Positions 16,829 to 24,734 of a DNA stretch of 64,000 nt are shown here, one piece after another. Each line of letters opens with the position of its first letter. The first letter of the stretch is position 1. Location: the NCBI RefSeq assembly GCF_018612875.1, contig NZ_JAGGRI010000025.1, positions 1 through 64,000 on the forward strand. Reading direction: 5' to 3'. This DNA is from Lysobacter sp. ISL-50 (GTDB lineage Bacteria; Pseudomonadota; Gammaproteobacteria; Xanthomonadales; Xanthomonadaceae). The notes under the pieces are model-generated. The model was not told where the DNA came from. It made no database searches and saw only the letters and a program-made list of their open reading frames with translations. Made by a program: the position numbers and the translations under genes.

Positions 16829-17466
16829 GGCTGATCCCAGGCGGCGTTGAAGGCGCGCGCGGTCTGCGCGACTTGCTGCGGCGTGTAGCCGGGCTTGTAC
16901 AAGGTGCCGCCGATGCCGAAACCGTTCGCGCCGGCCTTGCGCCACGGCGCGAGATTGTCGCTGTGGATGCCGCCGACCGGCAGCACCGCGACATCCGCGG
17001 GCAACACCGCGCGCAAGGCGCCGAGCATCACCGGGCCCAGCGCGTCGGCCGGAAACAGCTTCAAGGCGTCGGCGCCGGCCGCCAGCGCTTCCAGGCACTC
17101 GCTCGGCGTCGCCACGCCGGGCAGGGCGAGCAGTCCGGCGCGCTTGGCCTCGATGATCAGGTCCGGATCGGTGTGCGGACAGACCATGAGCCGCGCGCCG
17201 ATGCGGGCGAGTTCGGCGACTTCCTCCGCGCGCCGCACGGTGCCGGCGCCGAGCAGGATCGAATCGCCGAAGCGTTGTTGCAGACGGGCGATGCTATCGA
17301 AGGCGTCGGGCGAATTCAGCGGCACCTCGATGATGCGCCAGCCCGCGCTCCACAGCGCTTCGCCGACCGGCACCGCCTCATCGGGGGTGATGCCGCGCAG
17401 AATGGCGACGAACGGGGAACGGGCGAGCCATGCCTGCAGCACGGCGGGAGTAAGAGGAATCGTCAT
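16825..17466 (-). CDS. dgoA: 2-dehydro-3-deoxy-6-phosphogalactonate aldolase
   Basis: 213 residues from the ATG at 17466, which overlaps the dgoK stop. It is a class I KDPG/KDPGal aldolase: Arg24 (AILRGI), Glu47 (IIEVPLNSP) and the Schiff-base Lys136 (DALKLFPAD) are all present, with the GTVRRAEEV and PGVATPSE segments typical of the family. The enzyme splits 2-keto-3-deoxy-6-phosphogalactonate into pyruvate and glyceraldehyde 3-phosphate. Sequence pattern and the adjacent kinase favour the galactonate form (DgoA) over the gluconate form (Eda). It is the last intact gene of the minus-strand operon starting at 23991. Confidence 0.93.
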   Translation of the reverse strand: MTIPLTPAVLQAWLARSPFVAILRGITPDEAVPVGEALWSAGWRIIEVPLNSPDAFDSIARLQQRFGDSILLGAGTVRRAEEVAELARIGARLMVCPHTDPDLIIEAKRAGLLALPGVATPSECLEALAAGADALKLFPADALGPVMLGALRAVLPADVAVLPVGGIHSDNLAPWRKAGANGFGIGGTLYKPGYTPQQVAQTARAFNAAWDQP

Positions 17467-18392
17467 ACGTATCCGGCTGCTTGAGCGATGCGCCACAGAC
17501 CGCGGCAGAACGCGGTGTCGCCTTCGATGATGTAGTGGTCGATGCCGAAGCGGCGCAGTGCCAGGGCATAGGTCGCGGCGAGCTGGGCGCCGCCGATGAT
17601 CGCCACTTCGCCGCCGCCGTCGTCGGCCGCGGCGTTGGCGCCGATCACTTCATAGCCGACCAGCAGGCCGGACAGAAAAGCCGGCAGTTCTTCGATCGGA
17701 GCGGCATCGCGCACATTGCGCGCCCGCACCCCGAACAACTGATGCAGCCAGTCCGGCCGCTCTCGCGCGGTGTCCAGCCCCTGCAGAAAACCGCGCTCGG
17801 ACCAGGCACCGGCCGGCAAGCCGCGGCCGATCAAACTGCGTTCCAGCAACAGCGAATAAAGCTCCCCGGTCGGATAGGTGGAAAACCCGACCACGGCGCC
17901 GCTGTCCAGACGCAGCCACTTGCTGTGCGTGCCCGGCGCGACCGCGCGCCGCGTGCCCGGCGGAACGCCCAGCACCTGCGTCTCTTCGCCGCGCATCACA
18001 TCGTCGAAACCGTCGCTGGGGCCGCTGACGCCGGGCACGATCGCCGCGCGCCGGTGCTTGAAGCGCAGCGGCTGCAGCGCCGCGGCGAGCGTCGCCGCGT
18101 CCGCCGGCAGCGGCGCGTACGGCGCTTCCTGCCAGCCGCTGCGCGCGCCGACCATGCCGGCGAGCAGGATCGGCGCATCGCCGTCGTCGAGATCGACGCT
18201 GAGCAATTCGTCCAGCGCCGCGGCGAATTCCTCCGGCGCCGCCAGCGTGGCCATGCCGCGCGCGCTCTGGCGCGTGGCGATGATGCCGCCGAGCGTGTCG
18301 AAGGCATGCACGCGCAGATGCGTGGAGCCCCAGTCCACGCCGATCAGCGCGATCTTGCCGGCGCTGTGCGCGGCGATGGCGTCACTGGCCAT
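17463..18392 (-). CDS. dgoK: 2-dehydro-3-deoxygalactonokinase
   Basis: 309 residues, a usual DgoK length. DgoK phosphorylates 2-keto-3-deoxy-D-galactonate at C6 with ATP. The ASKHA phosphate-1 motif is at the start (LIGVDWGSTHLRVHAFD, residues about 14-30) and later family text includes VPGVSGPSDGFDDVMRGEE and PGTHSKWLRLDSG. Overlaps the deacylase end by 11 bases and dgoA by four. Together with dgoA it fixes the chemistry of the pathway's final intermediates to the galacto series. Confidence 0.93.
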   Translation of the reverse strand: MASDAIAAHSAGKIALIGVDWGSTHLRVHAFDTLGGIIATRQSARGMATLAAPEEFAAALDELLSVDLDDGDAPILLAGMVGARSGWQEAPYAPLPADAATLAAALQPLRFKHRRAAIVPGVSGPSDGFDDVMRGEETQVLGVPPGTRRAVAPGTHSKWLRLDSGAVVGFSTYPTGELYSLLLERSLIGRGLPAGAWSERGFLQGLDTARERPDWLHQLFGVRARNVRDAAPIEELPAFLSGLLVGYEVIGANAAADDGGGEVAIIGGAQLAATYALALRRFGIDHYIIEGDTAFCRGLWRIAQAAGYV

Positions 18393-19854
18393 GGCGTTCT
18401 TCCTCGCGGCGCAGGGCGCAGCCGCGGCGTTCGCCGGTGGCCTGGGCGTCGCGCAGCGCGCAGGCGCCGGCGACCCAGACCGCGCGGATGCCGGCGGCGG
18501 CCTGCTTGGGTTCGGCGAAACTGGCGCGGTCGGCGATGGTGGCCGGATCGAACAACACCAGATCGGCGGCGAGGCCCACCGCGATGCGCCCGCGCCGCTT
18601 CAGCCCGAAGGTGTCCGCCGACAGCGAGGTCATGCGCCGGATCGCTTCGGCCAGATGGAACAGGCCTTCGTCGCGGCAGTAGTGGCCGAGCACGCGCGGG
18701 AAGGCGCCCCACAGGCGCGGATGCGGATGCGCGTCGTGCGGCAGGCCGTCGGAGCCGATCATGGTGCGGTCGTGGCTGAGCACGCGGCGCACGTCGTCCT
18801 CGCGCATCTGGAAATACACCGCGCCGGCCGGATGCAGGCGGCGCGCGGCTTCTTTTTGATCGACGTTCCAGTCGGCGGCGATGTCGCTCAGATCGCGCCC
18901 GGCGTGTTCCGGATGCGGCTGCGACCAACTCACCATGATCCCGATCACGCCGTCGACGTAATCCGGATCGAGCACGGTCGAACCGGCGGTGTAGGGATAC
19001 GCGTCGAGCCCGACCCAATGCCGGCGCCGGCGCTCGTCGATGCGCGCCAGCGTTTCGACCGTGCGGCCCCAGTTGGCCGGCCCGGCGCATTTGTGATGCG
19101 ACAAGATCACCGGCGTGCGCGCGGCGACGCCGGCATCGATGGCCTCGTCCAGCGCGTCTAGCACGCCGTCGTATTCGTTGCGGATGTGCGAGGCGTAGAC
19201 GCCGCCATGGGCGCCGCTTTCGGCCGCCAGCGCGATCACCTCGCTGTTCGGCGCGGCCTGGCTGGGCTTGTAGAACAGGCCGCTGGAAAAACCGATCGCG
19301 CCGGCGCGCATGGCTTCGCGCAGATGCGCGCGCATGCGTTCGATCTCGGCGTCGTCGGCGCCGCGCTCCAGGTCGGCGACTTCGGCGATGCGCAGGGTCG
19401 AATGGCCGACCATCGCCGCGACGTTGACCGCCGGCCGCGCCGCATCGACCGCGTCGAGGTAATCGGCGAAGCGTTCGAAGCGGAAATCCTGCCGGCGGCC
19501 GATCAGCGACAAGGGCGCCGGCGGATCGCGATCAGCGCGCCACGGCGCCAGGCTGATGCCGCAGTTGCCGGCGATCACCGTGGTCACGCCCTGGCTGAGT
19601 TTGTTGAACACGCCCGGATCGTCGAGCACGGCGCGATCGTCGTGGGTGTGCACGTCGATGAAACCCGGCGCCAGCGCCAGGCCTTGCGCGTCTTCGATCG
19701 CGCGGCCGCGCAGCGTGTGCGGCGCGCTGATCGCGGCGATGCGCTCGCCGTCGATCGCCACATCGGCGCGGTAAGCCGGGCCGCCGCTGCCGTCGAAGAC
19801 CTGCGCGTCGGCGATGACCCGATCGTATTGCACCGTGTCGCCGGCGACGCTCAT
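18382..19854 (-). CDS. N-acyl-D-amino-acid deacylase family amidohydrolase
   Basis: 490 residues, D-aminoacylase family. Metal ligands are visible: the HxH pair at His69/His71 (GFIDVHTHDD) and the bridging Cys98 (IAGNCGIS), with later HS and SHHK motifs (AAMVGHSTLRI, PVILSHHKCAG) and the ASHIRNE segment near residue 220. Known members remove acyl groups from N-acyl-D-amino acids or D-glutamate. In this operon, with an ammonia-lyase-like enzyme and DgoK/DgoA, the more likely substrate is N-acetyl-D-galactosaminate (an N-acyl sugar acid with a D-configured alpha-amino group). That is inference. ATGA overlap with the RpiR gene. Confidence 0.88.
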   Translation of the reverse strand: MSVAGDTVQYDRVIADAQVFDGSGGPAYRADVAIDGERIAAISAPHTLRGRAIEDAQGLALAPGFIDVHTHDDRAVLDDPGVFNKLSQGVTTVIAGNCGISLAPWRADRDPPAPLSLIGRRQDFRFERFADYLDAVDAARPAVNVAAMVGHSTLRIAEVADLERGADDAEIERMRAHLREAMRAGAIGFSSGLFYKPSQAAPNSEVIALAAESGAHGGVYASHIRNEYDGVLDALDEAIDAGVAARTPVILSHHKCAGPANWGRTVETLARIDERRRRHWVGLDAYPYTAGSTVLDPDYVDGVIGIMVSWSQPHPEHAGRDLSDIAADWNVDQKEAARRLHPAGAVYFQMREDDVRRVLSHDRTMIGSDGLPHDAHPHPRLWGAFPRVLGHYCRDEGLFHLAEAIRRMTSLSADTFGLKRRGRIAVGLAADLVLFDPATIADRASFAEPKQAAAGIRAVWVAGACALRDAQATGERRGCALRREEERHGQ

Positions 19855-20708
19855 GCGCGCCTCGGCGATTGCATGCGTTCCAGCTCGGCTTTCGCCCGCC
19901 GGGCTTTTTCCAGCACTTCCGGTTCCTGCCGCAGCGCCACCGCGATCGCCAGCATGTCGATCACCGTCAGTTGCATCAGCCGCGACACGCCCGGCGAATA
20001 CGGCGTGGCCGCGCTCGACGGCGGCAACAGCAGCGGCACCTGCGCGTCCCAGCCCAGCGGCGTGCCCATGTGGGTCAGCGCGATCACCCGCGCGCCGCGC
20101 TCCTTGGCGATGCGCACGCTGTCGTTGATCTCCGGGCTGCGTCCGGACAGCGAGATCGCCAGCAGCACGTCGCGGCTGTCGAGCATGCCCGCGGCCAGCC
20201 GCTGCAGATGGCCGTCGCTGTGCGCGCTGGCGGCGATGTCCAGGCGCAGGAAGCGCAGGAACGCGTCCTGCGCGACCACGCCGGAGCCTGAGCCCACGCC
20301 GATGCAGCAGACCCGTCGCGCGCCGGCGATCAAGGCCGCGGCGGCGTCGAGCGCGGCCGGGTCGATGCGTTCGCGCACGTCCTGCAAGGCCACGGCGATG
20401 CTGTCGCAGACCTTGTGCACCAAGGTCGCCGCGTCGTCGTCCTTGTCGATGGTGACGGCCTGGTAGGGCACGCCCGCGGCCAGGCTGTGCGCCAGCTGCA
20501 CCTTGAACTGGCGCAGGCTTTCGCAGCCGACCGCGCGGCAGAAGCGGGTCACGCTGGGCTCGGACACGCCGGCGCGCGCGGCCAATTCGCTGATGCTGGC
20601 GTGGATGGAGAAATCCAGGTCGGCCAGCACCACTTCGCCGACCTTGCGCTCGGCCGGGCGCAACTGATCGAGCGCGCCGCGGATCACCGGAATCAGGTTG
20701 TCGGACAC
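19851..20708 (-). CDS. RpiR-family regulator with SIS domain
   Basis: 285 residues from a GTG at 20708, preceded by GAGG at seven bases; no in-frame ATG lies between the upstream stop and the conserved N-terminus (SDNLIPVIRGALDQLRPAER). The HTH_6 domain is at about 1-75 with the helix-turn-helix SISELAARAGVSEPSVTRFC (about 35-54), and a SIS sugar-phosphate domain is at about 125-255 (VCCIGVGSGSGVVAQDA, ISLSGRSPEINDS). RpiR/MurR proteins respond to phosphorylated sugars. It probably controls its own operon and the divergent ridA unit through the palindrome at 24001-24013, with a deoxy-keto sugar phosphate as the likely signal; both are inference. Confidence 0.9.
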   Translation of the reverse strand: MSDNLIPVIRGALDQLRPAERKVGEVVLADLDFSIHASISELAARAGVSEPSVTRFCRAVGCESLRQFKVQLAHSLAAGVPYQAVTIDKDDDAATLVHKVCDSIAVALQDVRERIDPAALDAAAALIAGARRVCCIGVGSGSGVVAQDAFLRFLRLDIAASAHSDGHLQRLAAGMLDSRDVLLAISLSGRSPEINDSVRIAKERGARVIALTHMGTPLGWDAQVPLLLPPSSAATPYSPGVSRLMQLTVIDMLAIAVALRQEPEVLEKARRAKAELERMQSPRRA

Positions 20709-20716
20709 GTCGTACC

Positions 20717-22006
20717 TCAGAAGAAAGTGTTGATCGCGCCGGTGACGCGGTAGTGGTCGTCGGTCAGCAGCATCAGCGGCCACTTGTCGAAGGTGGTGCA
20801 CGGATGCGAGATGCCGGTGGCGACCAGATCGCCGACCTGCAGCGGATGCTCGGGCGGCAGCTCCAGGTAGGCGTGTTGATCGTTCATCTTGACGATGCGG
20901 GTGCCGCGCATCGGCCGCGGCGCGGTTTCGCCCGGGCGGTGCCAGCTCAACGGGCGCGGCAGATCGATGTCGTAGGACGCATCGCGCTTGCCCAGAGTCA
21001 GCAGCGCCAGCCCCGGTTCCGGACGCGACTGCACCATCGCCCACACTTCCAGCGCCGGCTGCAGGCCGTGGCGGAACGAAGCGTCGTGGCGCGTGCGCAT
21101 CTCCTGTTGCAGGCCGTGATAGAAGCCGTGGTCGGAAGTCAGATAGCAGCCCGAGCGCAGCACCCGGCGCAGCGGTCGCGAAGTGTCGCGCAGGCCGGCG
21201 AAGGCGCGGGCGACGAAGTCGAAATAGGCCGAGCCGCCGGCGCTGAGCAGGATTTCCTCGCCGTCGAACAGGCCTTGCGCGTCGCAGCGCCGGGTCAGTT
21301 CGACCATCTGCGCGAGCAAGTCCTGCACCCGCCGCAGATCGTCGGCGCGATCGGCGCCGACCCACAGGCCTTCGTAGCCTTCGATGCCGGCCAGCGACAG
21401 ATGCGAGGCGGCATGGATTTCTCGCGCCAGTTCCAGCGCGGCATCGGCGCCGCGCACGCCGCTGCGGCCGCCTTGCGCGCCCAGTTCGACCAGCACCGGC
21501 AATCGCCGCTGCGGCGCCAGCTGTTGCATGACCTGATTCAATCGCGCCGCGCCGGCGCTGGAATCGACCAGCACCCAGGCCTGGAAATCCGCCTCGTCGC
21601 GCAACAGCGCGGCCAGGCTTTCGATGTCGGCCATCGCCACCGGCTGGTTGGCCAGCAGCACCCGCTTCACGCCGAAGCGATGCGCGACGCGCAATTGCGG
21701 AATCGTCGCCAGGGTGATCGCCCAGGCGCCGGCGTCGAGCTGGGCCTGGAACAACTGCGGGCTCATCGTGGTCTTGCCGTGCGGCGCCAGCAGCGCGTCG
21801 GCGCGTTCGACGAACTCGCGCATCCAGGCGATGTTGTGATCCAGGGTGGATTGGCGCAGCACCGCGACCGGATACGACAGGCGTCCGTCGAGCACGTTGA
21901 GGCCGAGCGCGGCGATTTCGTCCTGGCGCAGCGGTTGTTGCAGGGCCAGGCCTTTGGCGCCGGGGTGGATCAGCTGTCGCTCAAGCCCGCGCAGCGCGTC
22001 GTTCAT
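20717..22006 (-). CDS. DSD1/alanine-racemase-fold PLP ammonia-lyase
   Basis: 429 residues. Family: D-serine/D-threonine dehydratase-like, with an N-terminal alanine-racemase barrel and a C-terminal beta domain. The PLP lysine is Lys78 (LLAPHGKTTMSPQ), and the C-terminal metal-binding His-Cys pair is present (GISHPCTTFDKW). These enzymes eliminate water and ammonia from beta-hydroxy D-amino acids. 2-Amino-2-deoxy-D-galactonate is such a compound, and elimination would give 2-keto-3-deoxygalactonate, the substrate of DgoK two genes away. That substrate is inferred from the operon. TGATG overlap with the SDR gene. Confidence 0.85.
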   Translation of the reverse strand: MNDALRGLERQLIHPGAKGLALQQPLRQDEIAALGLNVLDGRLSYPVAVLRQSTLDHNIAWMREFVERADALLAPHGKTTMSPQLFQAQLDAGAWAITLATIPQLRVAHRFGVKRVLLANQPVAMADIESLAALLRDEADFQAWVLVDSSAGAARLNQVMQQLAPQRRLPVLVELGAQGGRSGVRGADAALELAREIHAASHLSLAGIEGYEGLWVGADRADDLRRVQDLLAQMVELTRRCDAQGLFDGEEILLSAGGSAYFDFVARAFAGLRDTSRPLRRVLRSGCYLTSDHGFYHGLQQEMRTRHDASFRHGLQPALEVWAMVQSRPEPGLALLTLGKRDASYDIDLPRPLSWHRPGETAPRPMRGTRIVKMNDQHAYLELPPEHPLQVGDLVATGISHPCTTFDKWPLMLLTDDHYRVTGAINTFF

Positions 22007-22782
22007 CAAAACTGCTCCAAGGTCAATTCCGCCGCCATCACCCGGTTGCCGGCCATCAGGCCGCCGTCCACCGGCAACACCGCGCCGCTGATCATGCGCG
22101 CCTGATCCGATGCGAGGAACCAGGCCGCGTCGGCGATGTCCTGCGGGGTGGCGAAATCGCCGAGCGGATACCACTTCTTCAAGTCTTCGAACACTTGCGG
22201 GTTCTTGTCCGCGCGTGCTTGCCAGGCCTGGGTCTTCACCGTGCCCGGGCAGATCACGTTGGCGCGCAGCCCCAACCGGCCGTATTCGATCGCGATGGCC
22301 TTGGCGTAGCTGATCAACGCCGCCTTGGCCGCGCTGTAGGCCGGATGGCCGAGCGCGGCCAGGCCGTTGACCGAGCCGATGAAGACGACGTTGCCGCGGG
22401 TGGCCTTGAGGCCGTCGAGCGCGGCCTCGACCGTGCAATAACCGGCGTGCAGGTTGACGTCGATGTCGCGCTGCCACGCGCCCGGCGCGGTGCCGGCCAG
22501 GCTCAGGCTCTCGGCGCTGCCGGCGTTGGCGACGACCGCGCCGATCGGCCCGTGCGCGGCGATGGCCGGCGCCAGCGCCGCGCGCAAGGCCTCCAGGTCC
22601 GACAACTCGCTGACCGCGGTCAGCACTTGTCCGGGTTCGAACTGCGCGGCGAGCGCCTGCAGCGCCTGCGCGTCGCGATCGTGGGCGAGCACGCGATCGC
22701 CGCCGGCGATGAAGCGCGCGAGCAGTCCGCGGCCGATGCCGCCCGCGGCGCCGGTAATCAGGGTCAATCGGCTTTGGCTCAT
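22006..22782 (-). CDS. SDR-family dehydrogenase
   Basis: 258 residues, classical short-chain dehydrogenase. The cofactor loop is TGAAGGIGRG (residues 10-19), an Asp at 35 at the end of beta-2 favours NAD, NAG is at 86-88, and the catalytic triad is Ser137, Tyr149 and Lys153 (GHPAYSAAKA). The ending carries the usual ISGAVLPVDGG. Aldose 1-dehydrogenases for galactose, fucose and similar sugars belong here. In this operon the likely reaction is oxidation of N-acetylgalactosamine at C1 to the lactone or acid; this is inference. It lies 15 bases after the TIM-barrel gene. Confidence 0.87.
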   Translation of the reverse strand: MSQSRLTLITGAAGGIGRGLLARFIAGGDRVLAHDRDAQALQALAAQFEPGQVLTAVSELSDLEALRAALAPAIAAHGPIGAVVANAGSAESLSLAGTAPGAWQRDIDVNLHAGYCTVEAALDGLKATRGNVVFIGSVNGLAALGHPAYSAAKAALISYAKAIAIEYGRLGLRANVICPGTVKTQAWQARADKNPQVFEDLKKWYPLGDFATPQDIADAAWFLASDQARMISGAVLPVDGGLMAGNRVMAAELTLEQF

Positions 22783-22797
22783 GATCGGGTCATTCCT

Positions 22798-23991
22798 TCA
22801 TCGGTCCGACTGCAGGGTGCGTGAGAGCGCTTGCAGGCGGTCGTTACGCAGCAGTCCGTAGTTGTAGAACGAAATATCGCCGATGCCGGCGGCTTTGACA
22901 GCGGCCATCGCGGCGCCCAGTTCGGCGCCGTCGCCCAGATCGGGCGGGCCCGGGCGCAGGATCGCACGCAGCCGCGTCGCATCGCCGACGCGTTGCGCGG
23001 TATCGAACACATCGGCCGCAACGCGCGCGGCGCTGGGCTCGTAGAACGGCACTTCGATACCGTCGCAGGCGCGCGCCAGCGCGGCCAGATGGCTGCCTTC
23101 GAGCCAGGTGTTGGCGGTCGGCCGCTGCACGGTCGGGATCACCCAGACCTCGCGATCGCGCGGCACGGTGTCGCGGATCGCCGCGACCAGTTCGGCGACG
23201 CGTTTTTGCCGCAGCTTCAGATACGCGGCCAGTTGCGCCATGTCCAGCAGATCGGCCAGCAACCACGCGGCGGCCTGATCCGGCGCCGCATCGACCGGCG
23301 CGGCCAGATAGGCATCGACGCGCGCGCGCACTTGCGCGGCCAATGCATCGGCGTCGATGTCGGCCTGCGCGGCCAGACGCCGGCAATGCGAGCAGAAGCA
23401 CAGGCCCAGCAGGGTTTCCAGCCACAGATTGCCGCGCACCTGGGCGAACTCGTGGTGATAGCCGTGCGCGTACGGCAGCCAGTTCGGCGTTTCCAGCACC
23501 AGCCCGCGCACCGGCTGGCGGGCGACGTCGGCGCACAGCGCCTGCGCATAGGCGAACACCGCCGGCGACGACGGGCACAGGCTGTACAGGTAGGCATCGC
23601 CCCAGGCGTTGCGCGCGACGTGCTGCGGATGGCGCTCGCCCAGGCGGCTGTTGTGCAGCAGCACGGTCCAGGCGCGCACTTGCAGGCGGCCGTCTTCGGC
23701 CAGATCGGCGGCGACGTGGCGCAGGGCCGGATCAGAGTGCGCGCTCGGCGCGATCTCGCCATAGCCGCGCAGGTCGGGTTCGAAATAGACCACGCCATCT
23801 TCCGGAAACACCACGCGCTGGCCGCGATGGTGCGGGCTGATGAATTTGCCCGCGTGGTAGGCCAGCGCCAGGGTCACCGAGTTCAGGCCCAGCTCGACCG
23901 CCTGGGCGGCGAACTCGCGCGCGCCGCGCGAAGCCACGTCCCAGGGGTAGGCGTAGATCGAGCGCACGGGGGCGGAACGGCCTGCGGTCAT
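22798..23991 (-). CDS. Uncharacterised TIM-barrel-like protein with CFCSHC motif
   Basis: 397 residues, first gene of the operon. I do not recognise a named family with confidence. The sequence has the look of a hydrolase-type beta/alpha barrel: VNSVTLALAYHAGKFISPH at the start, a YSLCPSSP strand region near 140, LVLETPNWLPYAHGYHHEF near 165-183, and a GLCFCSHCRRLA motif near 195-206 that resembles a small metal-binding loop of glycosidase-like proteins. No signal peptide, so it should act in the cytoplasm. Possible roles are opening a sugar lactone or cleaving an imported oligosaccharide. A ribosome site (AAGGA) lies eight bases before the ATG. Confidence 0.7.
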   Translation of the reverse strand: MTAGRSAPVRSIYAYPWDVASRGAREFAAQAVELGLNSVTLALAYHAGKFISPHHRGQRVVFPEDGVVYFEPDLRGYGEIAPSAHSDPALRHVAADLAEDGRLQVRAWTVLLHNSRLGERHPQHVARNAWGDAYLYSLCPSSPAVFAYAQALCADVARQPVRGLVLETPNWLPYAHGYHHEFAQVRGNLWLETLLGLCFCSHCRRLAAQADIDADALAAQVRARVDAYLAAPVDAAPDQAAAWLLADLLDMAQLAAYLKLRQKRVAELVAAIRDTVPRDREVWVIPTVQRPTANTWLEGSHLAALARACDGIEVPFYEPSAARVAADVFDTAQRVGDATRLRAILRPGPPDLGDGAELGAAMAAVKAAGIGDISFYNYGLLRNDRLQALSRTLQSDR

Positions 23992-24000
23992 CCGAAATCC

Positions 24001-24013
24001 TTGTAATTTACAA
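24001..24013. promoter_or_regulatory. Palindromic operator candidate between divergent operons
   Basis: TTGTAA-T-TTACAA, a perfect 6-bp inverted repeat around one base, ten bases upstream of the first minus-strand ATG and within the predicted leader of that operon. It is a plausible binding site for the RpiR regulator encoded in the same operon. A strong GC hairpin (24017-24024 with 24029-24036) lies beside it. Confidence 0.5.
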
Positions 24014-24054
24014 ACACGTCGGGGCGGTCCCCGACGCTAAAGCTAACAAATGCC

Positions 24055-24083
24055 CTTATAAACCGCCATTGTGCACTGCAAAA
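24055..24083 (-). promoter_or_regulatory. Possible sigma-70 promoter of the minus-strand operon
   Basis: Read on the minus strand, TTTTGC (24083-24078), 17 bases, then TATAAG (24060-24055). Transcription would begin near 24048 and give a leader of about 57 bases holding the GC hairpin and the palindrome. The -35 is weak, so this is tentative. Confidence 0.35.
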
Positions 24084-24261
24084 TGCATCGGACGGCCATG
24101 TAAGATAATTTCACGACGCTGGCGGTCTGTCACCTCCGGCGCTCCCGGGGGCGGAGCCGGGCCGATTCGGGCCCGACCGCGACCCGGCCGATCCGGCCCG
24201 GCGGCAAGCGCCGCGGGGATCGGGCGTAATGGCGACCGGCCCTTCACTTACGAGAACCTCA

Positions 24262-24666
24262 ATGAGCGATCACGACACCATCATTCGATACGGCCTGGAA
24301 CCCAGAGGCGCCGGCGGCCAGCAACTGCCGTTCTCTCCGGCGGTGCGCGCCGGCGACTTCGTGTACATCTCCGGCCAGGTGGCGATGAACGAGCGCGGCG
24401 AGATCGAACAAGGCGGCATCGAAGCGCAGACCCGGCGCACGATGGAGAACGTCAAGAAAGTGCTGGGCCTGGCCGGCTGCGGCCTGAGCGACGTGGTCAA
24501 GATCACCGTCTGGCTCGACGACACGCGCGACTTCTGGACCTTCAACCGCGTCTACCGCGAGTACTTCGGCGAACAGCCGCCGGCGCGCTCGTGCGTGCGC
24601 TCGCAGATGATGGTCGATTGCAAGATCGAGATCGAAGCGACCGCGTACAAACCCTTGCCGCGCTGA
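24262..24666 (+). CDS. ridA: RidA-family enamine/imine deaminase
   Basis: 134 residues from the ATG at 24262; an upstream in-frame ATG at 24229 adds an unconserved stretch. RidA proteins hydrolyse reactive 2-aminoacrylate-type enamines and imines released by PLP dehydratases. Family text is clear: GDFVYISGQVAMNERGEIEQ, the conserved Arg in PARSCVRSQMMVDCKIEIEA and the final Glu. It is transcribed away from the operon that encodes the PLP ammonia-lyase-like enzyme. That is a functional match: RidA would finish the deamination by clearing the imine that such an enzyme releases. The 5' region is GC-rich with no confident promoter; a TAAGATAAT stretch at about 24103 may be a -10. Confidence 0.92.
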   Translation: MSDHDTIIRYGLEPRGAGGQQLPFSPAVRAGDFVYISGQVAMNERGEIEQGGIEAQTRRTMENVKKVLGLAGCGLSDVVKITVWLDDTRDFWTFNRVYREYFGEQPPARSCVRSQMMVDCKIEIEATAYKPLPR

Positions 24667-24734
24667 GCGCCGCCGCGCCCGCCGCGCCGCGCGCGGGCCC
24701 GTCCTTCAACCACGCATCCGATCGAGGCACCTGC

